Position numbers and translations under genes: made by a program
Source: Monarcha castaneiventris obscurior
Lineage: Eukaryota; Chordata; Aves; Passeriformes; Monarchidae
DNA: 64,000 bases
Reading direction: 5' to 3'
Assembly: GCA_026261815.1 (NCBI GenBank)
Contig: JAMPIT010000884.1
Coordinates: 18,064,210-18,128,209, forward strand
Notes under the pieces: generated by a model
What the model was told of the DNA's origin: nothing
What the model saw: only the letters and a program-made list of their open reading frames with translations
The model's database searches: none
Shown: piece by piece, positions 49,561 to 63,180 of the stretch
Layout: each line of letters opens with the position of its first letter
How positions within the stretch are numbered: the stretch's first letter is position 1

Positions 49561-52500
49561 AGGGACCAAGCATTTTGTTAACTTATTTAGCCACTGCCTG
49601 TCTACCTCTGTCTGTAACCTGCCACAAGCTTAGATATCTAGTTAATTGTGTGAAAAAATGAAGTTGTGTCTAGATGATGTCTAGATTCCAGCACATAGCT
49701 CCTGCCTAACAAAATCAAACTGCTGAAGAAACTCAGCCCTTCTTTCAGTCCACCTGAGCGCCTACCATCCTACAGCTCTTCAGCATTCTCAAAGCTGTTC
49801 TTCCTTCTTCTTTCCACCACTCAAAGTCATGCTAGGAGGGAGGAAGAGGGGGGAACTTGCCAGGAGCATCTATTCTCTCTGCTTGCCTGCCAGAAATGAA
49901 AAATCAAATATGTTTTGTAGTCTGGATCTTGGCTTGCGTTGATCATCTCATGAGTGTTGGAGAAAATGTCTTCTTCCATTATGTTTCTCTATAAATTTGA
50001 TTATCGAAAGATCAGTGCTCATCCTCTAAAACTTACTTAGCACCTGCTTAATCATCGTCTTCTTTCTTGGTAAAAAAAATTCATTTTAAGTCATACATCC
50101 TTTGCATAGCATTACTATAAATTTCTTTTTTTAGTGCTAGGAGATGGGATGAAGATGGGATTCCCATTGCCAGAGTATTTACAGTTTCTCACTAGAATAT
50201 GTCGATTTTAGAGACCCTATAAAATATCTTAAAACAAATTGCCCTTGCTAGTATAAAATACCATATGCATTACATACACTACTGTTTGGAAAGTGGCAAT
50301 CCAATGTGACACTGACGCAAATGTGTGTCTCTGAGCTATTGTGGGGTTTTCAGAACAGCACAGCTTGGAAGGATAAGCACAAGGCACCGTGCTGGGGAAA
50401 TGGAATTTCCTGTGTTGGAGGAAGAAGGTCTGAGCCAATGCTGCTGTGATCTGATCTTTTTTTGGTTAACTCTTTGGGTGACTACAACAGATATGTCAAA
50501 TGTGCCATTCACTTATCACCATCTGCTTCTAGGGATGGGGAGATTAATGTCATATCTTCCTGAACAGTTGGTTTCGCAGCTTACTTTAGTCCATATAAGT
50601 GGCAGGCATTTCTCCTGTACATCTTCACTTTTACCTTGAAGAAATTCTTGGGGGAAAATGTGGCATGACTGGCAGATGGGTGCATGGATTTCAGAAAGAA
50701 ATTGTGGTGTTTCGCAGCAATTTCAGTACAAAGAACATGACCAGTAGACAAATGTGTGTGGATGTGTACGAAGAGGGTCTGAGCATGTAGTGATAGACCC
50801 TCTTTAATGTAAGGTGGCGTTTGTGGACCTAGGATCAGAGTCAGCAATGTATCTGGGAGATGGTGAAAACGAATTGTGGCCTCGTGTTCTGGCTCAGCAG
50901 GGTCTGTTCCTCTGCCATGGACCTAAACACATGGTTTTCTCTTGGTGACATGCTCCTTGACATAAAGATGTCACCTGTGAATTCAATGTATTCAGTGAAA
51001 ATTGCTGCTGACAAGTCCATTTTGTCACCTAGAAACACTTGAAGGAAATCTCATCCATTTGTTAAGTCTACCAGGCATGGTTGGGGTAACTGCCAGGTTT
51101 TCCTACATGCTAGAAATGAGCAAGAGTGGGAAAAGGAATGGGATGTGCTCAGGAATCAACTGCAGGGGGAGAGTCCATGCTGGCTTCTGGGTCCAGTCTG
51201 ACTGATATCTCCTTGTGACAGCCAGAAGCAAAGTCAGGTGTTGGACCCATTTTCAGCTTTTCTCATGCTACATGGGGCATTACTTGGTGAAGTTTTGTGG
51301 CTCTTGATGCTTCAGCTATGATGGGATGAAATAACTTACTTGAGGTGAACAAAGGAGGATAAATTCATTCTCAATTATATGTGGACTAATTCTGTTATGA
51401 CCACAGACAGTCTAGATGAGAGAAATTGTCCATAGGAGGAAACTTCAGATCAAATATCTACTGTACAAAGTCAGATCCTTAAAGAAGTCAAACATAATGT
51501 ATTGTATGCACATGCAGTGCCTTTATAAAAGATAGCAGCTTGAAGGGATTTGGAAATAGTACTTAAATTGGACAGAACAAAACATTCCAATTTGGGACAC
51601 GGGGATGGCCTGGGAAAAGCTAGCATTGCTAAAAACTCTCAGTAGAGGGGCACTTGTATCTCTGATGTTGATATGTTGGTGTCTCTTACAGAATTGCTCG
51701 TTGATGAAATACACTTTGCGTTTATGTGGGATGCTTCTCATGCTCCCCTATGTGCCCAGTGGAAGTGATTCACTCAGAAGTTTCTCTGCTTGCTAATAAT
51801 TTCTTTCCTAAGGCACAGTAGGAACGGGGATGAGGGAGATGATAGTACTTGATACATCACTTTTCAGGAAGAAACATCCTGGGAAGAAGAGAATTTATCA
51901 TTAGCTGGTAGAAGGATTGGGGGCCTGCATCTCCTGAAATATTATTGAATCACATGTCAATCAGGAGCCCATTCACTCCATTTAAATGGAATTTCTCTCT
52001 TCCAGAGAAGCATCAGCCACATAGAGCATGGCTGTCTGCTAATTGGATTGGTGCCTGTGAGCACAAAAAGGAAGAGGCTAAAGTGGCCATGGGAGGAGGA
52101 AACACTGTACATAGGACTATGCAGTTCAGTGTGCACCTTCAGCCGTGTTCAGATCCTGTCAGTGGTGGAAACAGTTGATTTTTTGTGCTAGACAAGCCAC
52201 AGCATCATTTGCTTTGGCTTGCTAACAGGCTGAGTAGTGGAACTCAGGAAAAGCAGCTACTCTATAATAAAGAGCAGTCTGATATTCTAAGTGTGTGTGC
52301 ACATCTGATCATGTGGAGGGGATCCTCTGGTGACACATGCAGCACTCACTGCAGTGAGCAGAGGTTTCATAAGTTGTAGCCAAAACTATACTTCAGATAT
52401 CACAACTAGGAAGCTGCTATAAATCAAAAGCATGTGTGAGGGGGAGTTTGTGTAACTTCCTGAAATAATTTCAGTTAAATAATTACCATAAACAGAAACT

Positions 52501-55500
52501 GTGTCAATTAATTTCTTAATTGAAAGCTATTTTTCCAAGATACCATGTGACCTTTTCCGAGACAGCATCCCTCACTTCCAACTATCTTCAATATCATCAT
52601 TTTTTTAAAGGTTATATGTGTAATGGAATAATTACATGTCAGCAAATGCATGCTGATAGTGATCTTCTGTAGTTTGAAACATCTTTTCGTACCTCTTCTA
52701 TTTTGTACTATGCAAAGGCCCTTTCTTCTTTGTTCAAATAATAGATTTATAACTATACCAAATGGAAATAGCTGGCAAAAGCTCACTTTTAATTACACTG
52801 ATAAGCATTCTCCAAATCCCCTCCAGTTCTTCATATAATAATTACAGTTTTTCAGCCTCATACCAATGAGTATGTGGTCCTTCTAAAGAGATCCAGAACC
52901 AGCACTCTGCCTGAGTGCTCAGCTAGCAGAGCAAACACCTTTTTTCTTCTCTCCTATTTTGGGCCAATACGTATGAACACTAAAAAAAAGCAAAGGCTTG
53001 TGTTAGTGGAATTGGCAACCCCTTTCATAATTACTGGGACTGTGAGATATAAAGGGAATTTAGGTCTCTTCCTCAGTAAGAATAAATTATTTTTACTTTT
53101 TGAATAAGTGTCAGAATTGGACTCAGTAAAAGGATTTTTATTATGACTGAGTATTTGATCTGTTTTTTATCAAGCTTACACTTTTTACTGGCTTCTCACT
53201 CACGCTTAACCCCTTAGTACAGGAAGAAAGCCCTGGAATTTTCCAGAGGCTAAAATCAAAGTGTCCCTAGCACTGGAGAATGACACAAATCTAAATGAAG
53301 GAGCGCTGTTCAGTAATGCAGAATCTCATAAACATGTAAATTAGCTGCATCCACGGCTCACTTCTGAGCTCCCTGTGCCCCCTGGCAACACTGTCTGCTG
53401 CAGACCTGTCCCTGGCTGGCACTGCATGGCCAGATGTGCTGCTGGTATCCCACAGGCAGCTCTGTGTTCACAGTGGATACCAGCAACTGAAAGACAAGCT
53501 GAAGAGCTCGTTCCTACCACGTTGGGCTGATGCACTAAATGTCAATGGCGATGTTATTCTGCACACTTACCAAGAATTTCAGGATTGTTCTGTGCATTAA
53601 GTCCTGCTGCCAAGGGCTGAGCTGCCCCAGCTCTGCTGTAGGGGCCTGACACATGAGGAATGCAATTGAATGCAGTGAGGAAGATCAGGGCTTGGCTTGC
53701 AGAAGGTTTAGAGCTCTGGTTTGGAGCCTTGGCTCTGGAATCCCAGTTACCACCACACCTACAGGTATCTGGGGCTGCCAGATCAGTGACACCCGTAACT
53801 GAAAAAGAAACAATTTCGTAAAGCACAATGACCACAAGGAGAATTAGGAATGCAGAACTGGACACAGGCTGATGCTGGCAGACCCAAGGCTAAATTGTGC
53901 TGTTCCCTGATGCTGGAGAGCTGATTTGCTTCTGCTGTGGGAAAGAGAAGAGCAGAGGAAAAGTGCAGGCCCAGTTGCAGAGCTGACGGTAATGCCTCAA
54001 GGTACAGTTAGCAATAGTCACCACTGCTTCAGGGGAAATCTAATTTGCCCATTTCCCTTCCAAACACACCCACATGCTTCCACCAGGGCCTTGACATATG
54101 GAAAGCAGGCAGTGTTCGAGGCTGCTTGTGGACACAGCAGCTGGCTGACACCAAGAGCAGCTGTATTTGCATATGTAATTGCCCTGGAAAGAAAGTACCA
54201 TTTGGCACCAATGCAAATGGGGAGAGGATGCAACTTGAATGCTCAGCACATGACCATCACAGATACTTGGTTTTCAGTTAAGAGGTGATTTCACCGTTTC
54301 TTGGGGCTTCATAAAATCCTGGCCTTGCTAAAGTTGCAGAAGAACAGGTGGAATTAATGAGGTGTTCTAATATTTTGAAAATGTATGAAAGTTGTTCCCT
54401 TTGCCCATCTTAACTGTTCAATAATTCCTGAGATTTATAACTAGTAGGACATACAATGTTCTGTCAAGTCAATTTATCAAGACAATGACAGTTTAGGTTA
54501 GTCTTAGTCGCAGGAGTTGGATTATTTTATGCTCTCTCTGGTGCGGCAGCACTGGGAAAAAATCACCACAGAAATGGAGAAGGCATCTCTTCTTAGCCTT
54601 GCATACAGTAATTGTTCATCCATGCCCTATCTCAGAACAAGATACCAATGTCAGCTAACACTCATATATAGATATATACCTGGCCAAAGGGCAGTGCTTC
54701 AGTCAGTGATGACTACAGGAACCTATACAGCCTGCACCTGCAACCATATGCAGTTCACCTGGAGTTCAATGAGCTACTTATATCTATCTGTACTACTGGG
54801 TATCTCTGTAGTGCCTTATTCCAGCTAACTTGTGTCTTGTGGGGACTCTTTACTTGCTAAAGCGTTCCACTTACAAAACCACTACTGTTCTCTACTTAAT
54901 GAAGCTTGGAACTTCCCACCGTGTGCTGGAGCCCTTTGTATTTGGAGAAAAAAATTACATATAAAATGTGGTTCTGGAAATGTAAACGTAAGAGATTTTC
55001 CTCTGTTGCAAGAGCCTGATTTCTGCAGAGATATTTCAGGAGAGTTTCATAAACAATTACTAGAATTCAGAGTGAGGAGCTGTGGGACTGATTATGTTTC
55101 TGCTCCTGAAACAAGATGGCTGATGCAGACTTTTTGAACTTTGTGGTACTTACAGCTGGGCAATCTCCTCTAGCAACTGAGATTTAACAAGTTTGCTTCA
55201 GTAGCCTGGTGCCAGCAGGGCTGTAGCATAAGCTGACACCATGTGGCTCAGAATAAGCTGGCAGTGCTATTTGTGCTTTCACACTTCAGCTGTGAAACTA
55301 CATCAGCAATGGTTCCAGACCCTGCACACTGGGATGTGACAATACTTCCCATCTTGGGAAGAGGCAACAGCAGTGGCTGTATCTCTGGTTACTTTAGCAC
55401 TTGGAGCTATTGAAATCTTGATTCTTGTGGTGAACACATTCTGTCTAGACTCTAGTTTAGCCTTGGAAGCTGTGTGGTGGGGGAAATTCCACTTTTGGCA

Positions 55501-55633
55501 GTAGCTGTGTGGTATAAAAAGTGTGTAGTGCATCAAGAGATCCCAGAGCTGTACAAAAGGTGTCATGAAGAGACAGTGAAGCTTCTTGCATGAAAAACAA
55601 TCTCATCAAAACAAGTTTTTAATAAAAAATAAA

Positions 55634-55910
55634 CTTCTTGGCCACCTGGGATCACACTGGCTCAGGCTCAGCTGCTGTTGACCCGCACACCCAGGACCTT
55701 TTCCGATGGGCAGCTTTCCAGCCACTCTTCCCCTGGCTTGTAGCACTGCAGGAGGTTGCTGTTACCCAAGGAGAGGACCCAGCACTTTGCCTTGTTGAAC
55801 CTCACACCATTAGTCTCGGCCCATTGATCCAGCCTGTCCAGATCCCTCTGCAGAGCCTTCCTGCCCTCCAGCAGATCAACACTCCTGCCCAACTTGGGGT
55901 CATCGGGCTT
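55634..55910 (-). mobile_element. CR1 reverse-transcriptase fragment (truncated both ends)
   Basis: The minus frame is open from about 55910 to a stop at 55667. It reads PDDPKLGRSVDLLEGRKALQ, then RDLDRLDQWAETNGVRFNKA and EEWLESCPSEKVLG, the CR1 RT segment after the catalytic motif. The usual FADD is degraded here to KPDD. Resemblance continues past the stop to CAGGTGGCCAAGAAG at 55634, then ends abruptly in AT-rich sequence. CR1 copies normally keep the 3' end, so this piece has lost it by deletion or rearrangement. Confidence 0.88.
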
Positions 55911-57808
55911 TGTACCTTCGTGCAGAACAATCTAATTCTCCCACCCTTTTAGGCTTGTTGAAGAATGCCGTCCCTTTTTTTTCAAAGTAATTTACTGGAA
56001 TAACTGGAATACATAAGATATTTCAGAACCTGTTTCTATGTCCTTGTAACTAGGTACTTTAATTCCTTTATTTCTAGGAACAACCACTGCCATAACAATT
56101 TTATTTTTGTGTCTCTACACTAGTACAGTACTAAGGCAGTGAAGATCATATTGCTACTTTTGACCCAGGACAGACAAGGCTTAGTGGAAGAGTACGTTGA
56201 GATGTTCCAGCAGGATGTTATTTTGGAACCTGCAAGGTCTTAGAATAGCAATATTTTTCTTTGCCAAAGTTATGCTCTTGAAATAACTTAAGTAGAAGAG
56301 TCTGTCTCGTTAGGTCTTATGATAGCAGGACTTGGATTCTATTCCCATTCTCACTTCCAAACAGTGACCCACTCTCAGTTGGACGGAGACAGAATTTCCC
56401 ATCTTGTAGGACAGGTTCCATTACAGATTGGAGTCTTGTGGTTAGGCTGCACTCGAATGGACCACTCTTTTTTAGCATTTATTGAGATCTCATAGTGATC
56501 AATGCCATAGGACACCTCAAGTCTCTTTGCAAAACAGTGCTGAATTTTATAAAAGGCATCAGTAGAGAAAAAAATAGGGGGTTTTGCTGCTTCAGCCATG
56601 GGGTGTAACTGTTGGCCGTGACTCCATTGTATGTTTCAGGTACCATTGGTAAGGTGCTGCCTGGAAAAGTTGGCTTTTCACAGTATCAGAGAGTCTAGCA
56701 AAGGTTAACCATAAAGGTTACCCCATAAATAAAATGTAAGGAGAACATACATGTACTGAGAGATTCCCCATTAGCAAAAAAAATGGAAGTATTCCAGAGG
56801 ATTGAAAAGTTTTCCATGACACACAGCGAGACCTCCACGTAGAGTCTAAGGTACAGAATATAAGGGAGGAGTTTGGAGGCCTCTGTGGAATTCTTACTCT
56901 TTTCAGAGGAAACATATAATAACTGCTGTCAATATGCCAGCCAGAGAAGGGTAAATAAAGCCTGCAGTGTCTTTGACCACCTACTTGCTTGTGTAGGCAT
57001 CGATTCTACATCTAATCATCCTTTGTCCTTTAAGTTTTCCCAAGGCAGAACAGGTTTGACTGAAACAGAATGTACCCTGGCTGGCTATACACAATGCTTT
57101 AACATCACACTCCTGAATGCCAAACCTCGGTCTTACTAAGCTGCTAGCACCTCTGTGCAGTGAGAAGGACAGAGAATGCCCCAGAACTGCAATAAGGCAC
57201 CATGTGAATACTGTTTCCAAACTTTTTAATCTTTCCCAGCACATACAAAAGAAGCAGCTGTCCAAGAGCAAGGGTTGAAAGGGAATCTGATTGTTATTCA
57301 TCTGGGATCTCCTCCAGCTCCCTCTAAAACAGTATTTCCACTGAGTTTGTATATAATCTGATTTCAAGTCTCATGCAGTGAATCCTAGCCAATTCAGCTC
57401 TTAAGGGTTGTCCTGACTCAAATGCTAACTATCTGCATCCAAATGAAGGCTCTTCTTATTTATGAACAGATCTTATTCTTCTGTCTGTAGCACGAGAAAT
57501 GTCATTTATTGCCATTGCAATTGGGAGAATCAGTAAACAATATGGTTTCTCACACAGCAGCCTCTCCTAGCAATGCTCATGTTGTCCTCCCTGTCTTCAA
57601 TCTTTTTACATTTGTAACCAAATGCTTTCAAATAGGAATATTTTACTGTGGGTGGCAGAATCGACAGCCTGATCTTAAGAGTCCCTAATGATTTCATCCT
57701 GAATACTTCTTGAGCATGTGTTTAGAGAGAGATTATGTGTGCAAGGCATACAGTTCTGAAAAATGCATGGCTCACATATAATCCACAATACATAATATTT
57801 ATTTCCAT

Positions 57809-57945
57809 ATCATAGAATACTCTGAGCTGGAAGGGACACACAAGGATTGTCAAGTCCAGCTCTTAAGTGAATGGCCCATATGGGGATTGAGCCTATAACC
57901 TTGGTGTTATAAACACTGTGCTCCAACCAACTGAGCCAATCTCAT
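57809..57945 (-). mobile_element. tRNA-Ile-derived SINE with CR1 tail (TguSINE1-like)
   Basis: On the minus strand, 57945-57872 is a 74-nt tRNA-Ile relic. The A box TGGCTCAGTTGG is intact (57938-57927) and the B-box region GGCTCAATCCC (57893-57883) is degenerate. The anticodon loop reads TTTATAA and the 3' end is CATATGGGCCA. A CR1-like tail follows directly: TTGTGTGTCCCTTCCAGCTC, then AGAGTATTCTATGATATGG. A tRNA-Ile head with a CR1 tail is the structure of TguSINE1, which to my knowledge is confined to passerine birds. The acceptor stem no longer pairs, so it is not a working tRNA gene. No target-site duplication is obvious. Confidence 0.85.
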
Positions 57946-60900
57946 CCAGCATGAGCCACAAGAAGACTGAAACAGCGAGAGAGGTGTCAACTGTCCCACT
58001 TAATCTCTCTTCAGTCCATGTGCCAGTATTACAAAGTCCTACCTGACTTACTGTGTCCCAGTAAGTCAATGCTGAGAGCAGGCACAGTTGGCAGAAGCAG
58101 GTGGTAAGTACTTCACTTTCAGAAAAAAAAAAAAGAAGTAGTTGCCCCATTTCCTCACTGAGATCAGTGAACCTCTTGTGGGTGGCAGGAACATTATTTA
58201 GGAGTGTCTGGAAAGACCTTTGATCCTTGGGCTGAAAACACTTTGAAAGAGGGAAGTGATGGTGGATGCAGGAACACAGCCCCATGCTCCTGTGGCGCGT
58301 CCCTTTGGGTGAGGGGTGATGATGATTTGCTGAGGCACTCCATGGAAGCCTGAGCCACCACAGCCCATGCTGTACTTGTTTTCTGAAGTAAACAGGAAAT
58401 CTCAGACCTCAGTGATGTCAACTCTGAACTTCTCAGCAGGGCTAAATTCCATTTGAAAGGAAAATAGCAGCAGGAATGATCTCTATGTTTAGGTATCTCA
58501 TAGCTTGTCTTACATCATTCTCTCACGAGTGTGCCAGAAGGCCAAAAGGAGACCTCTGACTGTTGTATAAATGACCTGCATAACAGGATTTTCTGATTGT
58601 TGATATGGCCTGTGGAAGACTGAGTGAGCTTTGTTCCTCTTCTGACTAATTCTGAGTGACTGGAGAGGAAAACCTTTGCTCTGAATCTGTGGTAACTTGA
58701 ACCTATGGCTCTCTCCCCGCCCAAATGAGCTCTAAATCCAAAGAACTTACCTGCAAAAAATGCTAAGCTGGATCTGAAATTCAGCCTCCACATTTTTTTC
58801 CTAGTGTTCTCACTGGCAAATTGTGCCATTGCATTTGGAGTGTCATACACCTCTATAGAGCTAATCATCAAAACATAAAAAATACCAAAAATAATATCAA
58901 TCTTTGTCAGAGACTATCAAAATGCTCTCTCTGTTTTTTTTTTTTCTTGGCCTTTCTCATACTTTCTCTTGCCTCTTTCCAGGCTCCATCTTCCACCTGT
59001 TGGGAGAGGAAGTTGTTTTGTCACGCATATTTGTTGCTTTGAGCAGCTAGAAAAATAGGAATTATGTGTAAGCAATTTAAAACTGCCCTCCTGAGAGCTC
59101 TCTCACCAAACAGTGTTTGTAAGTCAAACTGCTCCACCTAAACTGACTCAAAGAGAAAATGGAGTTGTTAAGCATAGTATATGATTCTCTCCATCTGAGG
59201 CTCTCAAGTTCCAGATCTCAGTGCTGGCTTTGGGACAGAACTAGGAATGTTCCAGTACGTCTGCCTGATTCAGCCCCTACTTTACCTTCTGAAGTTGTGG
59301 CACCTTGAATTGTGTCTAAATTAAAATATATTAAACCTATATATAGAATTGAGCTTCAAAAGCTGTCTCAGAAACTGTCTCCCCTTTGTTACAAAGCACA
59401 GTCCCACTCATCTCTCTGCTCCACAGAGTGCTGTCAAACACGTACAGCCACCCAGCGCTCACTGCAGCGACGATGTTCATCTTTCAGAGGCAGCATTCTC
59501 AAAGCCCTCCACAGACCCCACTGGCAGACACCTCCTGCTACCCCCTGCAAGGGGAATGAGTAACACTCATCTGCTCACACAGGGGGATGCTGAAGTGAAA
59601 CCAGGCAATGCAATTTGCCCACTGTCACACATCAAGCCTGTCTGCAGCATGAAGCTCCTACCATTCTAACACCTCAGTCCTGGTTTCTAAGCAATAGCCC
59701 AAGCTTCCTCTCTATTCAGCAACTTAAACTACTGCAAAGGATTAAGTAGGCACTTAACACCATATTGAACAGGAGCCAAAAGAATTAATTTCAGAGGAGA
59801 GAAACCAGCACAAAGAACTCAACAAGTCAGGGGGGTGAAGAAGCTGTGTGCTGATTAAAAGACAGAAACAACCTAAGACAGAAACTTAACTGCTAAAGCC
59901 TGTAGCTGTCAAATCTAGCCCTCCCATATTCCTGATTTGTGATCCTTTGCAGACCAAAAAGACTCTTTAAATAAGGGAGAAACTTCTTATAGAACAGCAT
60001 GCAAGTCACTTCTGCCCAGTAGCACCCCTAAAGGTCTCCCTAAAGTAAGTTCCTTTACTGAAGAGTCAGCACAGGGAACAGAACTGGGCACCTCTCTGTG
60101 AGAAGAACGGCATTTGAATCCTGGTGCTCTACTACATAACCTAAACTGTGGTCCAAGCAGAGTATGTCTGTCTCAAAAGCATTGTGCTATGTCTGCGTGG
60201 ATTAAGCATTACCCTTGCTCTGACAGCGCTGCAGATGCTATGTAACCTGTCGCTGGGGTAGCAAATGAGCTCATATAACCATTAAAAGGCCTTGAACCTG
60301 AGCAGTGTAAACCTGGGCTTACAGGCTGAGCAAAGCAAGCCATTCATTGCAAGTAGCAAAGGCGACACAAAATGAACTGGAATGAAGTGGTTCACATCAC
60401 TAATAAACCACAGGAACAAAGCTGACCTGTGCTGCACAGCTGTTACTAACAGACCAGCTCCATAGATATTTTAACCAGTCTTCTCCTTTCTAGATGAAAA
60501 CACAGAACCTCAGTAACACAGTGAGAACCTCCAGCACACCAAGTAAGCAACACCTTTCTGTTGGGCAGAGCAGCACGAGGCTAAACATCTGCTTGTAGGT
60601 TGAGAGTAGAGAAGTGGAGCCCCTGATATCTTCTTATGGAGAAAGGACCTTTTCCCGATTGAGATAAAAGAGGATCTCCATGAGAATGTGTAGGTGCCAT
60701 CAGGATTATTTCCTCCAGTTTCTAGGCTTACTTAAACCAAACATTCTCCATCTATTCCACTATACTGCAAAAAGCAGATGGCACATATGCTCAAAGAAAA
60801 CTAGAGATAAAGGGTTTGTCTAGAACTTGGGTCTATTTCATGGGATCATTAAAAATGTTACCTTTCCCAAGGCACACATTAACATGTTTTGAGTCCTCAC

Positions 60901-63135
60901 ACCTTGCCTGCTTCCATTCAGACAGAAAGTATATCAAGAGGCAGGAAGTGCAGCATAAGCAAGATACTTAATTTGGGCTGACACAATAAAGTGATCAAAC
61001 TGAAAAGTTGCAGCATGCCCTAACAGGCAACACCAAATCTCTTTTACTAACTGATCCTCACTAATAGGTACTGCAAGCAAAGGGAAAAATAAAATGAAGA
61101 GCCAGCAAAATGGAAACCTCAGCCAGCCAACAGGAACAAACACCACCAAACTTACACATAAGCATTTGAGACATTTTCTCTTTATAAAACAACTCACATA
61201 AACAAAATACAGCCCTCAAATAATGAGGTTTATCCTCTTCCGTGCTTGATCCCAATACATGTTCCTTTTTGTGGAACTTACAGTAAGAGGAAGGAACACA
61301 AAAGCGACGGGCTGTACCATGCACACAGAATGGAAAGCAGCCTTTTTCCTTCCTTCCGTGTTGTTTTAGCATTTTGCCTTGTCTTCGGTTTTAGGTTCAA
61401 GGAATTTGCTAGCTTTTGCAGACGGGAATTCTTCTGCCGAGCCTGCCAGTAGGAATTGCTCTAACTGTGCTTTCTCACATGGAATAGCTTTGAGTTTTCA
61501 CCCCATTGCAACTTATGTCATCAATGCTGAACACCACCACGTCAGTGCTGTGCAGGCTCCCTCCTCCTGCAGACTAATCTTGCTGCTTGGCATCAATGGA
61601 GGAGCTTTCAGAGTTGAGGAGTACTGACACACTTGAATAGTCTGCTAATCCTCTTTCAAAAGGCATTGTTGCTATTCTTGGAATAATGAGTAGGAAGTTT
61701 CCTTGCTCTGTTAATGGGTCCAATTAGAGGCAAAAATTGTTGAGTTGCTTTCTGACAGCTTGCTCCAAAGATGCCATGACCCATATCACTTCTGGGTGAA
61801 GCAAAAGAAGTCAAAGCATTCAGGCTTTTGTCTAAATGACTATTCATTAAACAACAACTAGTCAAAAATTGCTAGAATCCAAACAACCTCCTGACAAGAA
61901 GTGCTTGTTTGGCTCAAAAGGAATACTAAAAGACTTTTAAGTCTTGGTTAACTTTTTTTTAATGACCTTCCAATGAACAACCTAGGAACAAAAAACAGTT
62001 TGCTGATTCTTAAGCAGCACTTTATTGAAAGGTACAGGTTCTCATGAGACCTTATCATACATTGAAAATGTGTGGGTGGTTTCTTAGCTAGTTTTAGTGT
62101 TCATAAATATTCTCAAATGTTGCTAGAGGGAGATTACAAGAACTTATTCTTGTCATCAGTGGAAAGGGATTCTAAATTCTAACTTATCTTCTTGGAGACT
62201 AGCCACTAGATGCTGTTATTCTGGTAGCACAATCCCATCATCATGGACTGAGTGCACTGTTTTCTCCCTCATTTAGCAGCATGATCCAGCTTGGCTTAGG
62301 GTGGCAGAACTTCACCTGAGAAATGAAGTCTACTTCCCTGTAAAAGGGTGTTAGTACAGTTCAGAACTGCCTGCGAAGACACTCACCTCCTCTTCCCCAC
62401 CCATCCCATCTGCAGGCATTCTGATGTCTGCTCCCATACTGTCGCTGTGGGAAAGATATTGCACAGCTATTCCCTGATCTGGGGCATAGCATGGTCTTCC
62501 TCACACAGTAGTGGTGACTGTGGATACAAATGTGACTGTATTTGTATTGGGGAGGGGGAGGTTCTAGAAACCTGATTGCTGGAGAAGGTGTGAAAGAGAT
62601 CAAAGTTAACGTCTGGATGCTAAACTTAAGTGTCTTGAAACTCCAACCTGTGTGAGGAGCATAGCTGGGCAAAAAAAAGCAGTGAAGCTGCCTTGTCCTC
62701 TGTGGCACTACTAACATATTTCATAAAATTAAGGTAGAGCAGCTGTTTGGAATAAGAACAATAGGCAACTTTGAAAATACTCCCATTAATCCTTTAAGTG
62801 CTTTATGAGGCAGGTAGTGGGGAGAGAAAAACAGAGGGAGTGCCACTGATACCTACCCATCTCATCCAGTGGGATCCCATCAGGCGGGACCTGGCAGTCA
62901 GTATGCTGCAGAGCTGTGTGAGGAGGAGCTTTGAGTCAGGGATATCTAAACACTTCCTCTTGCAAAATATACTGGAAGATTATTTAAGGATTCAAGTCAT
63001 TCTGGGAAGAGCTAACTGCTCTTTTTGCATGAGTGTTAATGAAAACTGAGCACCTGAAATGTCCTGGTGACTTCGGAAGACTGAGCCTTTTAAAGTCATT
63101 CGGAGCAGATGGGAACACTGCTGTTCAGATTCCAA

Positions 63136-63180
63136 ATCTGAGATGTGCTGCTCCACCATCTGAGATGTGCTGCTCCACCA
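63136..63180. repeat. 22-bp perfect tandem duplication
   Basis: ATCTGAGATGTGCTGCTCCA plus CC occurs twice in direct succession without mismatch. It lies in non-coding sequence near the right edge. Confidence 0.9.

Noticed and set aside
57872..57945. Functional tRNA-Ile gene
   Set aside because: The acceptor stem does not pair, the B box is degraded, and a CR1 tail is fused directly to its 3' end, so it is the head of a SINE.
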